Origin: Anagrus nilaparvatae
Taxonomy: Eukaryota; Arthropoda; Insecta; Hymenoptera; Mymaridae
Length of the DNA: 64,000 nucleotides
Assembly: GCA_022575985.1 (NCBI GenBank)
Contig: JAKSXM010000147.1
Coordinates: forward strand, 17,580,001-17,644,000
Direction: 5' to 3'
The notes below the pieces were generated by a model. That model did no database searches. It worked only from the letters and a program-made list of their open reading frames with translations, and was not told where the DNA came from. Shown piece by piece: positions 56,837-64,000 of this stretch. Position numbers and translations under genes: made by a program. Every line of letters starts with the position of its first letter. Position 1 is the stretch's first letter.

Positions 56837-57273
56837 AATTTATTTGCATAGAAAATAAATTAACAAGAAAAATTTACTAGTTTTTATGTACATATTTAAA
56901 ATAATTTTGAAAATCAATTAAAATAAAATTTAAAATTAAACCCATAATTTTATAAAATAAATAAATAAATTACAATACATTTCATTTTTTATTATACATT
57001 AGTTTATTTTTTTTACGTAAATTTATATTAAAAATTTCACACATACATTCATTCATTCAAAGAAAATAGATTATTTACATTTTTACATTGAACTTACATA
57101 AAAATATTTTTTATATATTAACAAAATATTTTATATTTTTAGTAAGTAATTAGCTTATTTATGGGTCCAGTTAAGTAGTAGTTTTTTTTTTGATGGCCCA
57201 AAATAAACTGTTAATCCCTGGGCAAATTTTCAGAATCTAGGCATAAAGCCATTTACCCAGAGGTAAGCTATTG
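56837..57273. other. 3' untranslated part of the BEL/Pao element
   Basis: AT-rich sequence between the gag stop and the polypurine tract, taking the place of the roughly 4 kb of pol in a full element. No open frame. Confidence 0.7.
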
Positions 57274-58584
57274 TCAGGAATTAGAAAAAGGACGATTTTC
57301 TACGTCACTATTAGAAAATTTTAAATTTCCCTCTGCATTCCTGTTCTCAGTAGATGTATGTATATTCTTAATTAAATTAGAGTCAAAATTTTGACTGATG
57401 TTATAATCATCTGACTGATTAGAAAAATGCAAAGTAAAATGATGATTTTTTTGACAAAACTTACATCTTTTTTGTGATTTACATTCAGGCAACACATGTA
57501 ACCCTAAACAATTAAAACATCTATGTTTACTAGCCACGAATTCTTTTCTTTCAAGTATAGTTTTGTTCAAAAAAATATCACAAAAGGAAAAGAAATGATC
57601 CTTATTACAAATAATACAATTGATTTGATTATCTTTGTTATGTTTCGAATCATTACTTGTGGGATTTATTGATGACTTATCAAAAATATTCTTAGTATTG
57701 TCTTCGATCGATTCTAAGACAATAACATGATTTTCCACAAATCTAAGTAAATCTGAAAATAAAGGAGGTTCTTTTGAGTTTTTTAAACTTCCAACAAATT
57801 TTTCCCATTGTTTTCGCGTATCCAAATCAAAAAGAGAAATAGAATGAAAAACTAACATATCATCCCAATATTTAGTATTTCTTTTTAAAGCTTCTAAAGC
57901 CTGTATAGGAGCTGTAATACCATTCAAAATTCGCTTTAATTCTGAATAGGATTTTTTTTTCATAGCTTTTAAATTGAAAAAGGAAGCTAAATGTGAATTA
58001 ACTAATCTCCTCTTATTTTCAAATTTATCAACTAATTTTTCCCAAACGAAAGGAAAATTATTATTCGTAATGCTATATGAATTAACTAACTGAAGGGCTT
58101 CACCCTGTAAACTGGATTTCAAATAATATAACTTAAAAACATCAGAATAACTTTTATCAATAACTAGAGATTTAAACATATCTCGGAAATTTTCCCATTC
58201 CGTAAAACTATCGTTAAATTTTGGGATAGGGATTCTTTCCAATTTTCCCAAATTATTTTCAGTGGCAAAACGTGAAGATCTATGTGAGTTATCATTTTGA
58301 GGGTTATGGGTTGCAATAAATTCATTAAACTGACATTTATTTTTTAAATAACTTTGTTCAACAGAATCAAAAGTATTATGTTTTATATAATTTGTTTTAT
58401 CAGAATTAGCTATATTTAAAATTTTATAATGATTTTCCTCAAAATGAAACCACATGTCATTCAAATTTTCCAAACGGGTTGAAGCATTGTATATGCTTTC
58501 ATTCCCATCCTGAATAAAATTGGTATACGAATTTATAATACGTTGCGACATAGAATTTTGCTCTAAAATTAAACTTTTTGCCAT
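57274..58584 (-). CDS. gag: BEL/Pao Gag
   Basis: An intact 436-codon frame from ATG. It is the structural protein that assembles the cytoplasmic particle and packages the RNA. Residues about 117-260 form the DUF1759-type capsid region, opened by the hallmark IPIPKFNDSFTEWENFRDMF, with LKSSLQGEALQLVNSY and a WEKLVDKFENKRRLV stretch. Three zinc knuckles of the BEL type follow: CIICNKDHFFSFC (323-335), CFNCLGLHVLPEC (357-369) and CKFCQKNHHFTLH (374-386). The first about 110 residues are helical or charged. BEL gag is normally fused in frame to protease and pol; here the frame stops about 45 residues after the knuckles and no pol follows. The open frame suggests selection or youth. Confidence 0.93.
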   Translation of the reverse strand: MAKSLILEQNSMSQRIINSYTNFIQDGNESIYNASTRLENLNDMWFHFEENHYKILNIANSDKTNYIKHNTFDSVEQSYLKNKCQFNEFIATHNPQNDNSHRSSRFATENNLGKLERIPIPKFNDSFTEWENFRDMFKSLVIDKSYSDVFKLYYLKSSLQGEALQLVNSYSITNNNFPFVWEKLVDKFENKRRLVNSHLASFFNLKAMKKKSYSELKRILNGITAPIQALEALKRNTKYWDDMLVFHSISLFDLDTRKQWEKFVGSLKNSKEPPLFSDLLRFVENHVIVLESIEDNTKNIFDKSSINPTSNDSKHNKDNQINCIICNKDHFFSFCDIFLNKTILERKEFVASKHRCFNCLGLHVLPECKSQKRCKFCQKNHHFTLHFSNQSDDYNISQNFDSNLIKNIHTSTENRNAEGNLKFSNSDVENRPFSNS

Positions 58585-60374
58585 TTTAACTAAGGTATAT
58601 TAATATGCAAAAATAACTGAGGGAAAGATAAGAAAAAACTTTATAATAAGTAACTATGCAATATTTCAAAGAAAAAAAAATCAATGAAAAAATGTTGCAC
58701 AAACTGAACTAGTCATCTTTCCCCGGAATTATTAAAAAACTGTGCTACATATCAATGTGCAAAAGTTCCCATTAGAAAAATCCCAAAAAAAGATTTTCTC
58801 ATTGAGTCCCTTCTGAAAAGAGTAAACTAACTATAATTAACTAAAAAAGGAAAACTAGTAAATAACTTTTTCTTCAGAAAGGAAGCTCAATGGGACCTCC
58901 AAATTTATGCAACAAATCTCACCAATTATTATATATTACCTTTTATTTCTTATAAAGGTAAAATTTAAATTGCATAAATGAAAACTTGTTTTAAATAAAT
59001 CATCAATAATTCCTAAAACTGAATAACTGACACAGGTTCTCCCACACAAAAAAGAGAAAAATAAAAAATAACTGAAAAAACTTTAGAAAACTGTATAATA
59101 ACTGAAACTAAAATATTTCTCTTCTTCTTTGTTGAAAGAATCCTGTAAAAACTGAAAAAAAAACTAAATTTTTACAACTAAACTAATAAACTGATCATCA
59201 CATAGGATAATAAAAACTTGCATCTAATTATATATAAATATAATAAACGCATAAATAAACTAATCACTAACTTTTTTATACACATAATAAATCATTATTA
59301 ATAAAAATAAATTACATAAAATAATCGTATCACTCATACCGCGGTGCCTTGAACTATACAAAAAAAAATAATTTAATTTTAATAACTTTTTCTTTATTGT
59401 AATACATATAAAATCTTTTTTTTTTTTTTAATACATAATATAACTTTTTTTTTTTTAACTATTATTATTGAATAAAAGAATTTTAATTTTAAATTTAAAA
59501 GGATAATAAAAAAATTAAATTTATTTAGAAAAACAATGAATTTTAGCAAATGTAATTATTACAAAAGAGAAAAAAAAATATATATATATAAATATTATAA
59601 GAGAAACCTTGAGATGAAATCTTATGGACTCCCCCATATAGCAGAAAACTCCAAAAAATTAGAAAAGGCAGAAGAGGGAACTGGAATGTTGCGCGCGCAG
59701 TACCTCTTGAACTTGAAAAATTTTTTAAACATATGTAAACATGTGATTTCTTGACTGCGCAGGCCCTTCCGGTAATTTTTTGGATTTCTTCTTATTGATG
59801 ACGTCACAATCTCACTGAATAATGGAGTCCTTCTTTTATTTTATGATTTTTTTTGAACTTTTTGATTATTTATTAAAAAATTTTTCAATATCTACGATTA
59901 ACTGATTTTTTAAATAACTCTATTTTTTAACTAACTTTTTTTTTATAACTTTAATTTTTTATGAAAATAAAAATATTTATTAACTTTTGTGTCTTGGACA
60001 ACTTTAAAACTGTACATCACCAAAAATTAATGACAAACTGATAATTAATAAAAATTAATTAAACCTTTCACTGAAATTTATTAATTAAAACTTTCACGGA
60101 AAAACTTGCAATGGCGGCCGTAAAACACGATGCCGGTAAAACCGCGCACATGTTTTTGTTAGAGATTTCACCAACTTGATTTTTAACTTCAAAAAAATTT
60201 TGTGATTTTTTTTTTTTTTTTATAAAGATTTATCTTGATTATATTTCTTTTAAATTTTAAACATTTTGGTAACTTCAGATTACCAAAAAAAAGGTAAAAA
60301 TCCAAAATAAATAACTTTGCGGACATGCGGTTCTTGAAAATTTGGTCACTCTTGTCCTTTTTTTTTAATTAAAA
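58585..60374. other. Long leader of the BEL/Pao element
   Basis: About 1.8 kb between primer site and gag, non-coding, with many homopolymers. There is a GC-richer patch at about 59640-59770 and another at about 60105-60150. It may hold packaging signals; nothing specific is recognised. Confidence 0.6.
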
Positions 60375-60390
60375 CGGCGATGATGGACCA
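60375..60390 (-). promoter_or_regulatory. Primer binding site of the BEL/Pao element
   Basis: On the minus strand TGGTCCATCATCGCCG begins three bases after the 5' LTR. The leading TGG complements a tRNA CCA end; I do not identify which tRNA. Confidence 0.6.
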
Positions 60391-60393
60391 TAA

Positions 60394-60684
60394 TGTTCAA
60401 TAGCTGAGTAGTGGACTGTATATTGCGTGATAAACTAGGATTTTGGTGATGATAAAATAAAAATAACTCACAAAAAATTATATTAATTAAGTAGCAAAAT
60501 AATTCTGAAACTTTATTGTATAAAAATGTGTGTTGCTACTTGGACTATTGTCCTAAGACTGCCGGCACTGTGCGCCGTTTCTCAAGGCACGCGCTTACAC
60601 TCTGTGCTCTCTCTGTGCACACACGCACGCATACTTATAAACTTATATTAATATGTGTATTATTATACAATGTAATATTTAACA
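60394..60684 (-). repeat. LTR (5' LTR of the minus-strand element)
   Basis: Copy of 56532-56822 with one difference (AAAAAATTATATT against AAAAAAATATATT). An 88-codon plus frame that runs out of it is an artefact. Confidence 0.95.
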
Positions 60685-61377
60685 TTACCAAATATGTTTA
60701 TAAGCAAATTAGAACTTTAGAACTCCATGCTGACAAAATCTGGAACCTGGAAAAAAAGTTAAACAAAGAGATTAATTCTTAAATTTTTAAAAAAAGTTTC
60801 ATAAAAAAATTTTATACTTATCTGATCTCTATTTTCCTGGTGCAACTTTATCTTCTTGATATAAATTAGTACCTGCAAAAAATAATTAACCATAATTAAC
60901 AACAATATGTGTACATATTATACCAGTTTTTTATAAAATTGAAATTATAGCAGAAGACAAAATATTGCAATCAAAGTCTCCTACTCATGGGAATTAAAAG
61001 AAACCAAAAAGAAACTACTTTATCATTTGTTGGTTTCATATTTTTTTGAAAACTGGTATAATATGTACACATATTGTTGTTAATTATTGTTAATTATTTT
61101 TTTCAGGTACTAATTTATATCAAGAAGATGAAGTTGCACCAGGAAAATAGAGATCAGATAAGTATAAAATTTTTTTATGAAACTTTTTTTAAAAATTTAA
61201 GAATTAATCTCTTTGTTTAACTTTTTTTCCAGGTTCCAGATTTTGTCAGCATTCTAAAGTTCTAATTTGCTTATAAACATATTTGGTAAGTTAATTTAAA
61301 TATTTTTCAGTCTTTTTTAATAGTTTATAATTATTTTTGTAGTTATTTTTAACCAGAATCATTTTTTTTTCAGTTTT

Positions 61378-61653
61378 TTTCTATTTTTGGATGCTGACGC
61401 GAGGCTGATCTTGAGTGTTTTAGCATCAGAAATTTTAGATGATCCTATTGATATGTTACAACAAGTTTATGTGGTCCTGATAGTGAAGATTTAACAGAAG
61501 AAATCATTTGGTAAGGTTAAATTTAGTATTTTAATGATTTTACGCTTTAATATTTAACATTTTTATGGATTTTTAGGGAAACGGAAGAACCAAGTTTTAA
61601 GATTGTGGACCGATCATTGCCTATTACATCTCAGGACTTTCAGGATGTAAATT
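61378..61653 (+). pseudogene. Exon remnants repeated in both hairpin arms
   Basis: In the right arm, TTTTTTTTCAG is followed by DADARLILSVLASEILDD, PIDMLQQV, then after a frame change GPDSEDLTEEIIW, a donor GTAAGG, an acceptor TTTTTAG, and ETEEPSFKIVDRSLPITSQ ending QDVN and a stop at about 61653. The left arm has the same pieces on the minus strand (about 56175-56440) with small differences. The C-terminal exons of an unrecognised spliced gene have thus been captured or formed inside an inverted-repeat element. Earlier exon-like pieces with GTAAGT donors lie at about 61231-61286 but are not open. Confidence 0.45.
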
Positions 61654-62109
61654 AGACCCTTTGATGTGAATTTTGAGAAGAAAAAAGTTGAAAAAAATCA
61701 TGGCGAAACAAATTTTCTGGATGTTTGAAAGCTACCGTCGAGGAGAAAAAAAAGTGGAATAAGTCAAAATGGAAAATTTTTTTTTTTTTAGTAGTTCAGG
61801 TAAAAATAAAACTTTTTCTTAATCATATGTATATATAAAAAGTTAAATGGTTCAGAGTTATTTTAGGTTGAACTGGGCAGCTGAAATCAAAAAAATGAAA
61901 AAATCCAACTTTGGAGCAGCCGTATATCAAAATAATGCATCAGGAAGTCTAAAATAGGAGCGGTTTCACAAATCTCAGGTAAAAAGTGACACAAAAAAAA
62001 TTTTTTTTCATTTTTTATTTTTTGGCTGGTCGTTTTTCCCTGGACGTGCCCATATATATATATATTTAAAAAAAAAAAAAAATTCGTTTATAGTATTATC
62101 ATAACTACT

Positions 62110-62115
62110 TATAGT
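62110..62115. other. Polinton target-site duplication, right
   Basis: TATAGT directly after the CATAACTACT end of the Polinton; identical to 31164-31169. Confidence 0.88.
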
Positions 62116-62169
62116 TTTTGAGCCCATCCCGGTATTTTTAAATGCATGTTTATTCTTGTATTTTCGCTT

Positions 62170-62280
62170 CACAGAGGTGAAAAACCTTATAAATGTCAAC
62201 TACGTAATAAATTTCATAGCTTTTGTATAAACTTTGCATCCGGTGAAATATCATAGAAATGCAAAATAACACAAGATACT
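62170..62280 (+). pseudogene. C2H2 zinc-finger fragment
   Basis: One frame reads HRGEKPYKCQLRNKFHSF and, about 22 codons later, SGEIS, a stop, KCKI. The H-x-GEKPYKC linker and its weaker second occurrence are the signature of Krueppel-type zinc-finger arrays, but the zinc-binding Cys/His pattern and the frame are lost. It lies just outside the Polinton, so the element may have landed in or beside a zinc-finger pseudogene. Confidence 0.5.
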
Positions 62281-62879
62281 TATATTTTTAGTCACGATCA
62301 CCCTATGTATGCAATACTCTACACGCTTATGTTGCCTTGGTGTGTGATAATAAATAATAGTTTTCAATTTACGAGGGTTTGGATCCCATCAACGTTATTA
62401 AAGAGAAAATACTCAATAAATATGTGATCGTGCCTGAAATAAAAAAACCTTCTTTTTTATAATTCTTTGCGGTTTTTATTATTTATTAATTAATCCGAAT
62501 TTTATTGAATTAAACATTTAATGTCCAAGAGCCTATCCACGAGTTCTAACAAAAATTTATTTTTAAAAAAATGTATCCTTATGATAAAAAGTCTCGCTAT
62601 TATCAGAATTTGATTTCAAACTTACTATAAAATCAACACTTGAAAAATTGATTAGAAACTAATAACTAAAAAGTTTTTAATTCTTGTGTCGGTTACATTG
62701 AAAAAAAAACCGGTTGTTTAAAAACCGATTTTTTTAAATAGTTAAAACTATTTTATAAAATTATATTAAAGCGTAATTTTAGTAAATAAAAAAGAGTTTA
62801 GGAACCTGGTGATGATAATGGTATGGTAATAAGTTCGTGTGAGTATTACAGCTGAATTTTGGCTCAGAGATATTCAAGA
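62281..62879. other. No recognised feature
   Basis: AT-rich sequence without gene or clear repeat. Confidence 0.4.
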
Positions 62880-63340
62880 TCTAAATACATGCACTTTCGT
62901 ATCCTAATTTTTTCGGCCGCGTGTTCCGGAAAAAATTTTAGGTCCACACAAATGGCCAATTTTTGAAAAAAAACTAAAAGTATGAAACCCCGGAATAGCC
63001 TAGGTTTTAAATTAAGACCAAAACATACTTAATTTATATTTTAAATTTTTTAGTATTTTATTCTGGAGAGGCATGTCGAGACATTGAAGACATTTATCAG
63101 AGTTCAAAATCATGTATACTATAAACAATATGAGCGCGGGTAAATGGCAGGTATCAATGGCCCGACATGCCCCTCCAGAGCCAAAATACCGAAAAATTTA
63201 AAATATAAATTAAGTATGTTTTGGCCTAATCTAAAAATCTAGTCTCTTCCGTGGTGTCATAATTTCAGTTTTATTTTTCAAAAATTGATTAACTTTTTCC
63301 AGAACATGCGATCAAAAAAATTAGAATAGAAAAGTAGTTA
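62880..63340. repeat. Inverted-repeat (hairpin) element, about 460 bp
   Basis: TTTTTCGGCCGCGTGTTCCGGAAA near 62909 and TATTCTGGAGAGGCATGTCG near 63059 are mirrored by TTTCCAGAACATGCGATC near 63297 and CGACATGCCCCTCCAGAG near 63163. ACATACTTAATTTATATTTT is mirrored nearly perfectly. The centre is at about 63120. MITE-like, no gene. Confidence 0.8.
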
Positions 63341-63708
63341 TGCTTTGATTCTGAATTACGCGATCTGGGGTATAAAGTGGCTGAGAAGTAGAGGAAATGA
63401 AATCAGCAAAAACTACCCCATTTTAAAGTTTTCTTGCAATATTTTGGAAGCAGAGCTAAAGATATCTAATTAACTGCCTTTTTTGAAGAAAGGGTAAGAA
63501 AATATTGGGATTTAATAATTACAAGCTTTAAATGGACTATAAGACTAATTATAGGAAGTGAAAACTAAACCTCAAAAAAAGACTAGTTATAATACATAAA
63601 TTATAAGCAATATTACAATAAAATCGCTATTCTTATAATTTGTAATTATCACCTTTGCAAGGTGTTAAGATTCTAAACCCAATTTATTTCGATTCTGTAA
63701 TCCTGTAT

Positions 63709-63900
63709 TATTCTAAGTCCTTAAATCGAAAATATTCTAAGTCCTTCAACTCGAATTATTATAAGTCTCTAAACCCGGATTATTGTAAGTCCCTAAACTT
63801 GAATTTTTCAAAGCTTTTAAAAGTAAATTATTCTCAGTCCCTAAATAGAAATTATTTTAAGTCCCTAACCCCGGATTATTCTAAGTGCCGAAATTGAAAT
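63709..63900 (+). repeat. 24-bp minisatellite, eight copies
   Basis: Eight head-to-tail units of TATTCTAAGTCCCTAAACCCGAAT type, exactly 192 bp. Because 24 is divisible by three the frame stays open and translates as eight-residue repeats (YSKSLNPD-like). Units vary at several positions. No start, splice or flanking coding signal suggests a real gene. Confidence 0.92.
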
Positions 63901-64000
63901 TTGGACCTCCCCCCTTAAATCAGACACACTTGACCCTACTTGATTTTCAGGTTTACAGGCTACCCCTCCTTATAAATATGTTCAATGTTAAAACTACGAT

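Larger units (their letters stand above)
56532..60684 (-). mobile_element. Gag-only BEL/Pao LTR retrotransposon
   Basis: The LTRs are 56532-56822 and 60394-60684, each 291 bp, TG...CA, differing at one visible position. The 5-bp target duplication TTACC lies at 56527-56531 and 60685-60689. The uninterrupted target is present in the other hairpin arm (CTTACCAAATATG, inverted near 61278). On the minus strand the order is LTR, primer site, leader of about 1.8 kb, gag, about 440 bases, polypurine tract, LTR. There is no protease, reverse transcriptase, RNase H or integrase, so the element depends on a relative for movement; the near-identical LTRs show it moved recently. Confidence 0.93.
55761..62052. 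mobile_element. Long-hairpin element, split by an LTR retrotransposon
   Basis: The ends read TGGGCACGTCCAGG and its reverse complement. Without the LTR element (56532-60684 plus the 5-bp duplication) it is about 2.13 kb. The arms of about 1 kb pair from the ends through GAAACGGAAGAACCAAG and GGTGCAACTTTATCTTC blocks to a centre of about 110 bases at 60935-61045. It lies in the TATATA tract of the Polinton right repeat; the duplication appears to be TA or TATA. Each arm carries the same exon-like pieces with splice signals. Transcription across it would give a hairpin RNA with about 1 kb of stem. Confidence 0.85.
31170..62109 (+). mobile_element. Polinton/Maverick (adintovirus-like) element with nested insertions
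   Basis: The left end reads AGTAGTTATGATAATACTAT and the right end is its reverse complement; both have TATAGT outside. Polintons begin with AG and end with CT and duplicate 6 bp, as here. Genes for capsid, penton-like protein, integrase, protease, packaging ATPase and probable polymerase B fall between the inverted repeats in the same strand orientation. After removing the Helitron, the 11.6-kb DNA transposon and the palindromic element with its LTR passenger, about 12 kb of Polinton remain. That is short for the family (typically 15-20 kb) and agrees with the visible loss of most of polB, the ATPase core and the protease N-terminus. It is a defective endogenous copy. Confidence 0.88.

Noticed and set aside
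60516..60782. An 88-codon frame running from the LTR into the hairpin element
   Set aside because: The same start occurs in the other LTR with a different end, and it crosses an insertion junction.
63709..63900. CRISPR-like array
   Set aside because: The units are contiguous 24-mers without unique spacers, in a eukaryotic setting.
1..63993. Terminal redundancy of a circular or viral genome, from the similar window ends
   Set aside because: The two ends differ, the word also occurs internally, and the window is clearly a cut from a chromosome with nested elements.

Overview
The window is AT-rich, intron-bearing animal DNA built mostly of transposable elements, most likely from an insect. The reasons are an exon that reads as insect-type troponin C, spliced transposase exons, an R1-like LINE, BEL/Pao and Gypsy fragments, Helitrons, and a Polinton/Maverick of the kind common in arthropods. 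There are no bacterial-style operons and no rRNA, tRNA or CRISPR. Host coding sequence is limited to two isolated minus-strand exons (15708-15898, unrecognised; 22385-22528, troponin C-like) and a degenerate C2H2 zinc-finger scrap near 62170.

Layout, 1-31 kb: Helitron helicase remnant with a possible Helitron 3' end (1-1876); Polinton integrase scrap (2290-2902); MITE and LINE tail (3635-4392); a 786-bp satellite array that reverses orientation (4334-9212); a 33-bp minisatellite fused to a minus-strand Gypsy gag-protease fragment (9227-10182); a 1-kb foldback element (10183-11209); a tandem array of palindromic 512-bp units (12221-13690); a hAT-type MITE with 8-bp target duplication (14059-14405); a degenerate R1-like LINE on the minus strand (17885-20880); a BEL/Pao-like LTR element without recognisable genes (23676-26715); roughly 130-bp repeats carrying an AAGATGGCGG motif; and several long palindromes.

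Layout, 31-62 kb: one Polinton/Maverick (adintovirus-like endogenous element) whose two ends can both be placed: 31170-62109, starting AGTAGTTATG, ending CATAACTACT, flanked by the 6-bp duplication TATAGT. Its own sequence is only about 12 kb; the rest is younger nested insertions. In order it holds a left inverted repeat, an inverted copy of the integrase 5' part, the probable tail of polymerase B, a gutted packaging ATPase, a small basic core-like protein, a coiled-coil protein, an open parvovirus-type phospholipase A2, integrase, penton-like minor capsid, a pX/pVI-like protein, the double jelly-roll major capsid, a conserved unknown, a truncated adenain-like protease and a last unknown. Most genes carry stops or frameshifts; the phospholipase frame is open throughout.

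Nested inside it are a Helitron (35597-36492) exactly between A and T of the integrase gene; an 11.6-kb DNA transposon (42466-54064) with inverted repeats of about 0.95 kb and a spliced transposase carrying a DSCSGQNRN motif; and a near-perfect palindromic element (55761-62052), itself split by a gag-only BEL/Pao element (56532-60684) with two 291-bp LTRs differing at one base. Copies of the uninterrupted sites elsewhere in the window confirm several insertions and give a relative order of events. After 62.1 kb come a zinc-finger scrap, a hairpin repeat and a 24-bp minisatellite.
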